From Macrolepiota albuminosa (lineage: Eukaryota > Basidiomycota > Agaricomycetes > Agaricales > Agaricaceae), in assembly GCA_027475525.1 (NCBI GenBank), contig JAMWFC010000054.1, positions 1,852,468-1,916,467 of the forward strand: a DNA stretch of 64,000 nt. The letters run 5' to 3'. The position numbers and the translations under genes are program-made. Below are positions 37,312 to 48,006 of the stretch, one piece after another. The notes under the pieces were generated by a model. It saw only the letters and a list, made by a program, of their open reading frames with translations. It had not been told where the DNA came from and did no database searches. Every line of letters begins with the position of its first letter. Positions within the stretch are counted from its first letter, which is position 1.

Positions 37312-40300
37312 ATGGCCGCGCGGCGGCAGCCTTCGACGACTTCACTGTCCAAATATGCCCGGGCAAATTCTCCGAGTTTTCAAAACTCCTCGCTAGACTT
37401 CTGCAATGCGTTTTGGGGCCCAGCTGACGCTGGTGTTGATGTTCTGTTCGCGCGGATGCGCGGTGCCGCAAGGACGATGGAGGAGTTGAGGAATTATTGG
37501 AAGGAGAGGTGGGTGATCCTTGGCTGACGCGATCCAAAGATTTATTGTAAGACCAGAGCAGTGATCGAGGAGGATTATGCCAAGCGACTGGGGAAACTTG
37601 CAAAGTCACCTTTGGGTAAAGATGAAATAGGGTCAGTATCATTGGCTGTCTTCATCATTTCCTTTGCAGTCTACACTCGGCGTTGTATCATGCCATCTTT
37701 CCTTTTCGGCAGATGTCAGACGCGTGTAGCCACGAGGCATCTGCGATAATCAACTGCGGCTTCGTCATGGCAGTAAAATAGATACTGAGCTTCTATCACA
37801 GGGAGTTACGAAACACTCTTGACACAATTCGGCTCGAAACAGATAAACAAGCTGGATTCCATACTACGCTCGCCGGCCAAATTCGAACTGATCTCGAAAA
37901 CACCGCAGCTACGTTCCATGCACGGCAGCTTAATCACAAGAAGACGTACCAGGCTGCCGTCGAAAAAGAGTTCAAAAACAAACAAGCGCAAGAAACTCAC
38001 GTCAACAAGGCCCGTGAAAAATACGAGCAAGATTGCGTTCGTATAAATTCATACACAGCCCAGTCGTCCCTCGTTCAAGGCAGAGATCTAGAGAAGATAC
38101 AACTCAAGCTGGAACGTGCCCAGCAGTCAGTCCAGGTCAATGAACGAGAGTTTGCTAATTTTGCAAAGGCATATCAGGAGACTGTCGCGCGGTGGGTGCA
38201 TGGTTGGAAGGTGTTCGCTGATACCTGTCAGGATTTGGAGATGCAGAGGACTGAGTTCATGAAAGACAACATGTGGGCTTACGCGAATGCTGTCTCTACT
38301 GTGTGTGTGGCAGACGACGAGGTATGTCATGGCGTTTTCACTTCGCCGGCTGCGTAGCTCATCTCATTTTCCTCAGTCGTGTGAGAGAATCCGTGTAGCT
38401 TTGGAACAAATGGAACCAGAAAAAGACATGGAGAATTTCGTACGTGACTATGGTACCGGAAACCAAATAGCAGAGCTTTGGAACAAATGGAACCAGAAAA
38501 AGACATGGAGAATTTCGTACGTGACTATGGTACCGGAAACCAAATAGCAGACCCCCCGCGTTCGTCAATTACAATACCCCAGATGCGATACCCTCATCAT
38601 CCTCCAACCCTACGTTCCGTACCGCCAATTTCGTTCGGATATCGCAGCGTGAGTCCGTACCACGCCAGAATTCCATCCCACTACAACCTGACGAGTCTGA
38701 TACACCATTCACTAATGCCGCCGGTATTGGTGCAGGTGGTGGAGTTGGCGCTGGAAAACGAGAGTCCCAACATGCTGGCTTAGGCAGGCAGCCTAGTACG
38801 GTATTGGTGCAGGTGGTGGAGTTGGCGCTGGAAAACGAGAGTCCCAACATGCTGGCTTAGGCAGGCAGCCTAGTAGAGACGATCTGCGACGCAAATTCAG
38901 CATGCCATCCAGCGACCCAACGGTTCTGATTCCCAACCAGATACAGCAAGGCCTGGCCCTTCTACGTCACCTTCAAAACAGGTCGCTCGGAGCAATACTC
39001 AACGCATGTCTATCAGCCCTGTACCAGCGCCTGGACCGTCCACATCACCTTCTGGCCAGGCCACACGGAACAATAACACGGATCCACGCTCATACAAAGC
39101 CCCTTCACAAGATCCGTATGCTGAGCCCATTGGTCACGATGCTGAGCCGTACCTCAAGATCGGCGACAATGTGTATAAGGTAGATCCCAGTAGGGATCCA
39201 CAGGTATTGGTCACGATGCTGAGCCGTACCTCAAGATCGGCGACAATGTGTATAAGGTAGATCCCAGTAGGGATCCACAGGTGCAGCACGGTGGCCTGTT
39301 TAATAGTACCCAGTCCAATTCATCATCTCCCGTTAAGGCGGTTAAGCGCCAACGCTGTTGATCCTCTGGCTAAGCATATGGAGGATTTAAAGAATGCCGT
39401 TTCGAGTACCGGTAGCACACGTCGGAAATCTGTTAGGCGTTCTACCGTGCCAGATGTAGGGAAACCTGTTCAACAACAACAGCCCAGTTCTGTTGGCTCC
39501 ATTGTACACCCTCCACCCTCTCCCGCCGCGTCCAACCTCGCAGTTGCCGGTTCTTCTTCTGCAACGCCATCCCACAGCTACCGTAACTCAGCTGAACTTG
39601 TCGTAGGAATTCATCCTTCCGCTTCGACACCAGCTCAATCTCTTCGCTCGGCCTCACCGAACCCGCCTACAGCTGCGTTTATGAAGCCGCCCGCCGCCTC
39701 AAGGACAGAAGTCAATCTCTTCGCTCGGCCTCACCGAACCCGCCTACAGCTGCGTTTATGAAGCCGCCCGCCGCCTCAAGGACAGAAGTTATCAGGATGT
39801 GTTGTCTGATTATCAGCAGTCCCTTCCTGGCGAGCGCAAGTCCATTTCAAGATCTAACAGTCCTGTTGCACTGGAACGAAGGCTTAGTATTAGTGGGCCA
39901 CCGCAACAAGGACACAGGCAAAGTTTGAGCCAGTCGGGTCCTGGCTATGGGAATGGGCAGCAGGCGCACGGACAGGGACAGGGACAGAACTTGGCTAGAC
40001 CACCGAGTATAGTGGGACATCCAGGTATTGGAGCACATGGGGGTTCGAGGAGCAATAGTCCACAACCACCCTCTCGCGGGCCGAGTCCTGCTCCTCCTGC
40101 TAACAAGAGTAGGAATAGTGCTGTCAATGCCAACGGGAATGCGAATGGGTTCATGAGTGCGCCTCAGTCGTCGGGTCCCGGCGTTGCGAGAGCGCCGAGT
40201 CCGAATACTGTGGGTATAGCGCTGGATCCCAGTGGCAGGGTGCTGCATGATGAGATGGCGCAGAGGTATCAGCAACAGCAGCACCAGAGACAACTGTCTA

Positions 40301-41201
40301 TACAGCAGCAGCAGATTATGCCGCCACAGCAGCAACAACCTCAGCAGCAATATGTGCAGCAACAGCCACCGCAACAATATGCGCCGGTGCAGCCACCACC
40401 ACAGGCCCAGCCTCAGGTTCACCGGACGAGTTATATGCCGCCCACCACACCCATCCCGCCCCCTCCGCCGCCCATCAACGCATACATCGCCCAACATCAA
40501 GCCCGCAATCCCGCTCTTACTTCCGGCGCCCGCCCTGGATACACACAACAAGCGCCCGTTCAACCCCAACAGCCCATGTACACAGGATACCAGACAGCTA
40601 CACCCGCACCCGCACCCGCACCTGCTCCCGTTCAGGCTGCTCCGCTCGCAGTGACTGTGTATCAGCCATCGCCGTCTCAACAGCAGCAGCCTCAACAGAC
40701 GGGGTACCAACAGTCTCAACAGACGGGATATCAGCAGCCGCAGCAGACCGGATATTATGGACAGCAGCAGCATTTCCCCCAACAACAACAGCCCCAGCAG
40801 CAGTTACAGTTGAGAGCACCGTATCAGCAACAGCAACAGCAGCAGTATGGAGGGTACCGTGGGCCGAGCCCTGTCGTGCAGAGGACGCCGTCACCACAGC
40901 CGCCACCGGCCGGACAACTGGTTGCCCCGCCGACGGGACAGGTTACGGAGGATGGACATGGCATCTTGTTCTACGGTATGTAGTCATCCATTTCTAATGT
41001 TGTCAACGCTGACTGTTTATAGTGAAAGCGCTATATGACTACAGCGCGACGATTGACGAGGAGTTCGACTTCCAAGCGGGGGATATCATTGCTGTCACCC
41101 ATACACCAGAGGATGGATGGTGGAGCGGGGAGTTACTTGATGAGGAGAGAAGACAGCGTGGACGCCATGTGTTCCCCAGCAATTTTGTGTGTCTGTTCTA
41201 G
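37312..41201 (+). CDS. F-BAR and SH3 cytokinesis protein, Cdc15/Hof1-like
   Basis: Membrane-curving scaffold of the division ring. Exons: 37312-37508, 37557-37631, 37802-38321, 38377-40975 and 41023-41201. Residues about 28-290 are an F-BAR domain (FCNAFWGPADAGVDVL, EEDYAKRLGKLAKS, coiled TLDTIRLETDKQA onward). A long disordered Ser/Pro part and a poly-Gln part follow, ending in a canonical SH3: VKALYDYSATIDEEFDFQAGD, GWWSGELL, RHVFPSNFV. Four 77-bp duplications (38397, 38722, 39129, 39635) and at least three single-base breaks split the large exon: C6 at 38551 (ADPP to AFVNYN), CCC at 38915 (SSDP to NGSDSQP) and near 39351 (VKR to NAVDPLAKHM). The frame break near 39789 remains unexplained. 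The C-terminal exon is duplicated at 43528. Confidence 0.85.
38397..38551. repeat. Perfect 77-bp tandem duplication (12 of 18), in F-BAR gene
   Basis: 38397-38474 recurs at 38474-38551, offset 77, doubling LEQMEPEKDMENFVRDYGTG at the end of the F-BAR domain out of frame. Confidence 0.97.
38722..38875. repeat. Perfect 77-bp tandem duplication (13 of 18), in F-BAR gene
   Basis: 38722-38798 recurs exactly at 38799-38875, offset 77. One unit gives an open join GLGRQPS to RDDLRRKF. Confidence 0.97.
39129..39282. repeat. Perfect 77-bp tandem duplication (14 of 18), in F-BAR gene
   Basis: 39129-39205 recurs exactly at 39206-39282, offset 77, doubling HDAEPYLKIGDNVYKVDPSR out of frame. Confidence 0.97.
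39635..39789. repeat. Perfect 77-bp tandem duplication (15 of 18), in F-BAR gene
   Basis: 39635-39712 recurs at 39712-39789, offset 77. After removing one unit the flanking frames still differ by one base. Confidence 0.96.
40263..40860 (+). repeat. Glutamine-codon-rich tract in the F-BAR gene
   Basis: Imperfect runs of CAG/CAA encode Gln-rich blocks with QQTGYQQ-type and PAPAPAP-type steps. The tract links the disordered middle to the SH3 domain. It keeps an antisense frame open at 39847-40788, which is a shadow. Such tracts are prone to length variation. Confidence 0.8.
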
Positions 41202-41274
41202 CCGGCTGGGCAGTTATCTGCGGCCACATATCAGTGTATATGTTGTGTATCTCCGGCGATCTATGTTTGCCAGT

Positions 41275-41428
41275 GTATTCTTCCTAAAGAGCCTTTTGGT
41301 TGCTTCAGAGCTCGCCTCAACGATGTTCATCGAAAAACTTTGATTCAAAAAGTATTCTTCCTAAAGAGCCTTTTGGTTGCTTCAGAGCTCGCCTCAACGA
41401 TGTTCATCGAAAAACTTTGATTCAAAAA
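41275..41428. repeat. Perfect 77-bp tandem duplication (16 of 18)
   Basis: 41275-41351 recurs exactly at 41352-41428, offset 77, 74 bp past the F-BAR stop codon. Confidence 0.96.
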
Positions 41429-41726
41429 TCACTTATACATGGTGCACAGACGTCCATATATTTAAAAATGATGAGTAAGTATGTAGTGAGCTCGGTAGTG
41501 TTGGTTGTAATAGCAACCCCACGATCGTGAGAATATCAATCTCTTCCATTCAGCATAATCGTCTTCGCAGCGCTGACCTATAGCTCTGTAATGACAGATA
41601 ATCTAGTCGCGTCGCGTCTTTGTAGCTTTCAAAAAGGCAAATACGATGGCGAATACTCAATGGTTTTTCCGTTTACAGGAAGAATTGATACTTTGGTTCA
41701 AACTTGGCATATCATTTGTGCCACTG

Positions 41727-41784
41727 TCATGATCTACTCCTTGTCTACTGTCTCATTTATCATGATCTACTCCTTGTCTACTGT
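41727..41784. repeat. 25-bp direct repeat, offset 33
   Basis: A word beginning TCATGATCTACTCC at 41727-41751 recurs at 41760-41784 with eight bases between. Shorter and with another offset than the 77-bp family, so it is probably a natural repeat. Confidence 0.75.
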
Positions 41785-41847
41785 TTTGGATTATGAGTAG
41801 ATCGCAACCACGGCATCACTCCTTGCTTTCCTACTCTCAACATCGCA

Positions 41848-43745
41848 ATGCCAGACTTCAAGTATACATCGAGCCTTGCGAACTTTGGCACTAGCTTCAG
41901 TACTGTCGCATCTTCTATCGGGAGTCTGTACTCATTTTAGTTGCCAGATGGCCGTAATTACGATAACACCAAGGTCTGCTTCACTGATGACAAGCAAGGT
42001 CATACAGCAGAGGAGCATGTCTCTCTCGACGAAGTAGATAATTATAATGCAGATATGCTTGACGGTTTTCGCAATATCACTGACAGTCTCCTAGTTTTTG
42101 TAAGTTGTCGCGGGATATCTATTCCTAATTTCTCACATCAATTTAAAAACAGGCCTCCCTCTTCTCAGTAGTGGTCACGGTGTTTATTACTGAAACATCT
42201 CGAGCACTTCAAACAGAATTTAAAAACAGGCCTCCCTCTTCTCAGTAGTGGTCACGGTGTTTATTACTGAAACATCTCGAGCACTTCAAACAGACAACAC
42301 TCACATCATGTTTCACTCCTCTTCGAGAACAACCAACTCTTGAGAGCTGCTGGAAATGCGACCAGGGTAAGCGCTGTCCCCGAAGCGTCGTTAGGTCCTG
42401 CAAGCGCAACCTACACTCCAATTGATGTTCTGGTCAACGGATTATTTTTCGCCAGTCTCAGTCTCTCATTATCGACCGCCCTTTTAACTCTCCTGGCTAA
42501 ACAATGGATTCAAGTTTAGAAATTTCTTTACATCGATATAATAGCTATCTAATTCGAATCAACAGGCTTATACTGCATTTGTTCCAGGCAACGAGACTCG
42601 TGCTCTTACTCATCATTTCCGTTTTGAAGGGCTCATGAAATGGAAACTCGGTGATATCATTGAATATCTTCCACTAATCCTCCATGCCTCAATCGCCATC
42701 TTCCTAGTCGGGCTTGCTCTCTACGTTTCTCAATTTTCCTCTGCGATATGCAAAATTGTTTCTGCCATAACTGGCCTCACATTCATCTTCTACTGTGGTA
42801 CTTCCATGCTCCCAGCTTTTGACATATCCTGTCCCTACCGCATCCCCTTTATGTTCTCTCTGGCTCAATCCCTGTTGTTTACTTTCCGTGCCACGAAATC
42901 TGTATTCTTGTGCTTCGGATGGACACTTGCTGGGAGGCCGCGTTGTGTGCCACGGCCATGGATGTCAAGGCAGTCTTTGAAAGTGGCAGAGCAAAATGAA
43001 GTCTTTAATAAATACAAAGTCTCAAGCGTTGCCCATTATCTTGCTTGGGATCACTTGGGTGGGAAATTCAGCCACTCATCGAATCATTCGGTACAAGGCG
43101 CTGCTGTGCAACAACAGCAATCCGGCTGTGGTGTTAGCAGCTCAGTTCTCTCGTCTTCATCATCTGCCATCATGTCCAACGCCGCAATCGCCGACTCTTC
43201 CTCCACCAATTACGGCCACTCAGAAAACCCCGTAGCGGTCCATTCTATCGCCTCTACGCAAGTTCAATCCTCATCCAACCTTACCTCGAGTGAGTCGGGT
43301 TCTGCACCTTCTGTGAGCATAGAGAGCAGCAAGAGTGGTGCCAATACCAGCGAGAACGAGAACAGACTCATTGAGTGTCTCCGTCATTCAAGACGGGGGC
43401 TCAATCGCCCCAGCCGGCGACAACAAAGTTAACGGAGGATGGACATCAGATTTTGTTCTATGGTGTGTATCGATTCTTTTCCAACGTGTCTGTGATTCCT
43501 AAGCAGTGATATATTTACTATTTACAGTCAAAGCGCTATATGACTACACTGCATCGATCAACGAGGAATTTGACTTCAAAGCAGGAGATATTATTGCTGT
43601 TACGCACACACCGGAGGATGGATGGTGGAGTGGCGAGTTGCTGGATGAAAAGCGAAGACAGCATGGACGCCATGTGTTCCCAAGCAATTTCGTTACTCTT
43701 TTATATGGAAAGCAAGTCTCCGAAGCCCCGGCATGTTCTTTGTAG
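41848..43745 (+). CDS. Chimeric DUF6535-SH3 protein
   Basis: The 5' part follows the DUF6535 gene model: exon 1 MPDFKYTSSLANFGTSF, then GRNYDN...DSLLVF, then the membrane segments (about 42152-42513), then exon 42566 onward with FRFEGLMKWKLGDIIEYLPL. At HSSNHSV, where the paralogs continue with KEVVLEGTCG and ankyrins, this gene turns into a Gln/Ser-rich linker and then TEDGHQILFY (to 43462) and an SH3 exon 43528-43745 (VKALYDYTASINEEFDFKAGD, GWWSGELL, RHVFPSNFV). The SH3 and the preceding words match the last two exons of the F-BAR gene. The frame holds from DUF6535 into the linker; one base is missing near 43396-43411 (G5 or C4) before the SH3. A 77-bp unit (42140) and one base near 42319 also break it. 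Confidence 0.72.
42140..42294. repeat. Perfect 77-bp tandem duplication (17 of 18), in DUF6535-SH3 gene
   Basis: 42140-42217 recurs at 42217-42294, offset 77. It includes the intron acceptor and the start of the first membrane segment (ASLFSVVVTVF), present once in the two paralogs. Confidence 0.97.
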
Positions 43746-45459
43746 CTTACAGTCTTTGCTTCCGCACCTGACTATGGCTCGATTCAGTATAATATGCCGT
43801 GCATCTCCGACTAAGATATATGTATGTACTTTCCAAAGTATGGCTAGCTTTCTTGACGTAATGCAGTTCCTTTGCTTGTCGATCTTGAGATCTAGTGATC
43901 TTCCCATACCCTTCGAAGATGGTGTCTTCTTCGTCTCACCCTGCCTCCCGAGGGTCAGTTACCCCTCGGAGGAACGTCTCGAACGACCAATGTGTGAACT
44001 TGCTTTCCTCAAATCCATTTGGCAATGATTATTTTTTTCTGCAGGTTCAGTTCTGCATTTGGATACTGCTTTGAGCAGGTATGAGTAATCCTTAGCAGTA
44101 GAAAGGGGGAAGGAATGGCAAAATTTAGTGAAATTAATACAAATGTGGATTGAAAATTGCCAAAAAAAATACATGGATACAAATTTGAGACTGAAGGTGC
44201 ATTGTCAAGTCAAGTATGGAAAGCTAGTAAGATTGTAAGTTATCATCATGGACTATGGTGTTGATGTAATAAAGGTAAGAATAACTATTGCAGAAAGGAA
44301 AATACAAAGCTTTCTTTGTGTATGCATGCTTCTGCTTGGAAAGTTCATGTTCTTCCTTGTCACTACCCTCCTCCTCTTTATCCTCTTGATGTCAGCCTGA
44401 GTTGTGATACCTCAAAATAAATTTTCAAGATCTAACATTGAAAGTTGCTGACTGCTGCATGGGAGAAAAACTAGAGTAACTGTTATAAATTTAGCCTGTG
44501 TACTGTGTTGTAAATGCTTCATCTCTGCAAAACTCGCTGCAGCATTGATAAGTCAGAAGAAAGGTGTTGTCATTATCAATCTATCATCCTTTGTAATTAT
44601 CTGATCCCTCTCAACCATGGTTGTTTAGTGTCAGAAATTTCCAGATAAGTCAGATAAGTTGCATCTTTGTATCTATCGAAGAAGCATATACACTATCAGT
44701 CTTTCTTTTTCACTTTATTCTGGTAAGACCAACCGTACAGTAGGCTGCCAGTTTGGCACCATCTGATTTCTTTACAACCTTCCCATTTTCTCTGTCTTGT
44801 GTTTTACATTCATGTATGTTTTCTATACTAAAAGGCAATAAAACTTATGATGCAAATGCATGGAGAGTCATCGAGTCTCTTCGCGATGCTGACTTGGAGG
44901 TTGACACCATCAAGCTGATGTGATGGAATTGACAAGCCGAGCGGAGCTAAAAGACGTGTCGGGGCCTGTAAACTCAAACTGAACACCGGAACACCGGCTC
45001 TTAGCGAGCCTGATCATCCACGTTTTCCTGCTTCTCAGACATCGGCTACTGTCTTATGACACTCTAAAATGTGGTCCACAACGCATAAATAATTACATTC
45101 CACAAGGAGGATAAATTTATGACCTAATAAATAGAGCAGAAGTAGGGTACAGAGATTTGGTGTGTGCAGATGTGGTACAGATTGTAACTTAGATGTAAAT
45201 GAAGGTTGTACATAGTGTGTGGGTGTTTGGGTGAAACTGGAAAAGATGAAGGGCAGATCCGTAATAGGAGCTAGTGTGGAGTCGAAACGAAGTGACGACT
45301 CGGCCTGACAAACGAATCACCGCGAATGGCTCCGATATTGCCTCTGTATCGCCCCTCTTCTGAATCGCCTATGTACAGGAGCCCCGGCTCGCATCATAAC
45401 CATCTCAAAAGTGATCTTCTAATGTAGCCGTTGTCTTTCAGCCCCACGCTTTCGATAAG
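43746..45459. other. Spacer with AT-rich relic
   Basis: 43746-44060 is the 3' flank of the chimeric gene. About 44090-44900 is AT-rich and frame-poor, like 9.8-11.5 kb, and is probably a decayed mobile element. 44930-45459 returns to normal composition without a gene. Confidence 0.45.
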
Positions 45460-45792
45460 CTAACCAACGCACCTCGTGCCGACAATGAAGTCAAGATACA
45501 CAACCGTACCGGCAACAGCGGCAAATCCCAACAAGCCGCATGCGATCTTCGTCCGATAGCTGGAGTTGGTTAAACCAGAATTGAGAGATTGAGGACGCTT
45601 GTCTGAAATGGACCAGATGTCTGAATCAGAGAGCGCAGGGTGTTCGTATATGGATGAGGCAGCGAGCATGACTGGTGTTGGCAGGTACGGTTGGCTCGAT
45701 TGTTCTAGCGCGTGAGGATTGACCGATAATAATTGATGATGATTAACTGTCAATGGGAGGCAGGGAGAGTGATGGCTACCAACGACAGCCAA
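45460..45792 (-). CDS. Hypothetical small membrane protein
   Basis: A 110-codon frame with one likely membrane segment near the C-terminus (IACGLLGFAAVAGTVVYLDFIV) after a polar region. No family recognised, no clear introns. Possibly the last exon of a larger minus-strand gene. Confidence 0.25.
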   Translation of the reverse strand: MAVVGSHHSPCLPLTVNHHQLLSVNPHALEQSSQPYLPTPVMLAASSIYEHPALSDSDIWSISDKRPQSLNSGLTNSSYRTKIACGLLGFAAVAGTVVYLDFIVGTRCVG

Positions 45793-48006
45793 CTACGAGC
45801 TTTAATTGTTTTATACCACCACAATGCTATGCTGAGACAAACAGTACAATTGCCGAAGAGAATGGATTTGTCTTTACAACAAAAGCGGTTAGTGCCTTAG
45901 TATCCAAATGCGGTCCGAATATTCGCCCTAAGTGTAACGGACATGGAAGGAGAGGAATTACTTGAGCTGATGTGATAGGACCTGGCACATGTTCAACCCG
46001 CCCTTTAATTTCCCGGCTGATCCATCAAAATCATGTAAGAATGCCGAACACAAAACTCTCGTATGCTGAACTTTCTGAGTATATGCTCGCGTCGAATATC
46101 AGAAAGATCAACGACGGTAACGGAAATTCCCTGGAAGTTTATGAGTCCCGGACCCAGGTCGAACCGGGAGCTAAACTTGAAGCATTTGCCCTGAACCTAC
46201 TAGTTTAGGAAAGAATGCTGTTGAAACGACTACAGCTGGATGTCTTTGCTATTGCATTGTTGTTTCATGGCGTGATACAACTTGTCATAGTACTTCCACA
46301 TCAAGATTCCAGGACTTCAAGTTTCTGAAGATCACACCGTAGGTACATCTGCAGGAGCCGTTTCAGACACCGGAAAACAAGGGAACACGAAGGGATTGTT
46401 TAAAACTAGTCACGTGGACTCAACATAAATGTTTTGCCAAAACGTTGGAATTGTTATACATAGCTATGAACCAGTTGATTGGAACAACGGCGTTACTGAT
46501 GAACCGAGAATCCGAAAACAGAGTTTCACGATGTATCTGAGCTCACCTGCTCTCCCAGGTGTCACCCAGCACATGTTCTCAACGCTGCTTATGTTAACAT
46601 TTGGACTTATGATACTCGATGAGCTCATCTAGATGTATTTGATTTCGTCCGAGGGCCCATATGAGGAGCGGAACGCAGAACAAGGTACAGGATGTGTATG
46701 TTACACATGTCCTTAATGATCCATTTATAGTTCTCACACATTTGCCAGGGATGTCATTGGATTCTCTTCGTTGTAACATTCCAATCATGGAAGTCATTGT
46801 CATTACAATGCATGAAAGGTTCTGCATCTACTACAACAATTGCAGGGCACGCATATTTCGTCACCTGTCAGGTCATCTCGCAGTATCGTTTTTCAGGTGT
46901 GTGCTTCACCAAACTTGATTCCCGATATCTAGGTCTCATTTCAGAGAGAATGCATCTGCGACACCGCATTGGACCTGGTCTTAGTAGAATTTCCGCACGT
47001 TTGCGTTCATAGCAATTGTGCTCTTTTTTGATGATGTCATGACAGCCCCTATTTCATACCCAGGCAGCCAAAACACTCAACTGGGTTTGGGGGGAACAAA
47101 ATGGAGCTTAAGTCTTGCCTCCGATGCTATCGCATTGGCCAAGAGCCCCTCCATGATGACGATTCTCAATGGGGTATTGGAGCTCAACACCAAGAATGTG
47201 GAATCATGACACGGGTTAGAATACCCCGTGCCTCACGTCAGCTGAATTTTCAACAGGACACGGTTACAATGAGCTCTGGTACCATTTCGGATAACGTCAA
47301 GGTGAATTTGATGTATGTGATGCTCAGCCGCATACTTTTCCCAGACCACCGTATCCCTATTTTTTCGGCACGATATAGCGGCTAATCGCGTTTCTCCGTT
47401 CACACAACTCCATGACCCGACTGTATTCACTGGACTGCTTCTCATTAAGAAGGTAAACTTCATTCATATATTTGAAAAATAAACTCTTCGGCCAAGCCCT
47501 TGACTTATTATTCCGCAGAAGCGCTTCTTGTGTCAGCATTTCGCATTCTTATTTAACCGAAACCCGTCCTTCCATAATCTGCTTCCAAGAATTGGACTAT
47601 TATTCATCGGGGGAGTTTGTTTTCTTATCCCACTATTTCCTAAGGTCTTGGACAAGTGAGACAGGATCAACCGGGAGACTCTGAGAAGAGGGGTTTTCCC
47701 GAGTACAGTCAGATGACGAGCCGTTTCCTCCAAAGGAACCCAGCATGTGACGGTGAGCGAATCGAAGCGTCCATCCCCTTGTAACAATATTATCATACCA
47801 ATATATGCAATGCCTGAGTCACGGATTTGCTAGCAGCGGCGAAAAATGGGCCTTCGGCTTGGTGTCTGGTTACTTAGCAGAACCTGAACTTGATATTTCA
47901 TTTTGAACTGAGTTAGCGACAAGAAACAAAGATTATATAAACGGAGGGCAAGCAGGTGGGAGGTCAGATTGCAAGATGACGGCATCCCAGCCACAGCGGC
48001 TCGTTT
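45793..48006. other. Spacer without a defined gene
   Basis: 2.2 kb of short frames. Minus-strand pieces at 47233-47463, 47357-47539 and 47533-47796 (RFDSLTVTCWVPLEETARHL) have a protein-like look and may be a decayed gene, but they do not join by splicing in any way I could find. No RNA gene seen. Confidence 0.4.

Larger units (their letters stand above)
41202..41847. other. Spacer between F-BAR gene and the DUF6535-SH3 gene
   Basis: F-BAR 3' region and short frames only. Contains the 77-bp duplication at 41275-41428 and a 25-bp direct repeat at 41727-41784. Confidence 0.5.

Noticed and set aside
39847..40788. 313-codon minus-strand open frame
   Set aside because: It is the shadow of the Gln-codon-rich tract of the F-BAR gene; CAG/CAA repeats on one strand give Leu/Val-rich open frames on the other.
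26186..42294. 77-bp pairs as a new tandem-repeat or CRISPR-like system
   Set aside because: Each pair has a different sequence, there are only two units each, no spacers, and frames of housekeeping genes are broken; an assembly cause fits better.
46429..47796. Possible gene on either strand around 46.4-47.8 kb
   Set aside because: Short frames with some protein-like words, but no splice path joins them and no family is recognised; left as spacer.
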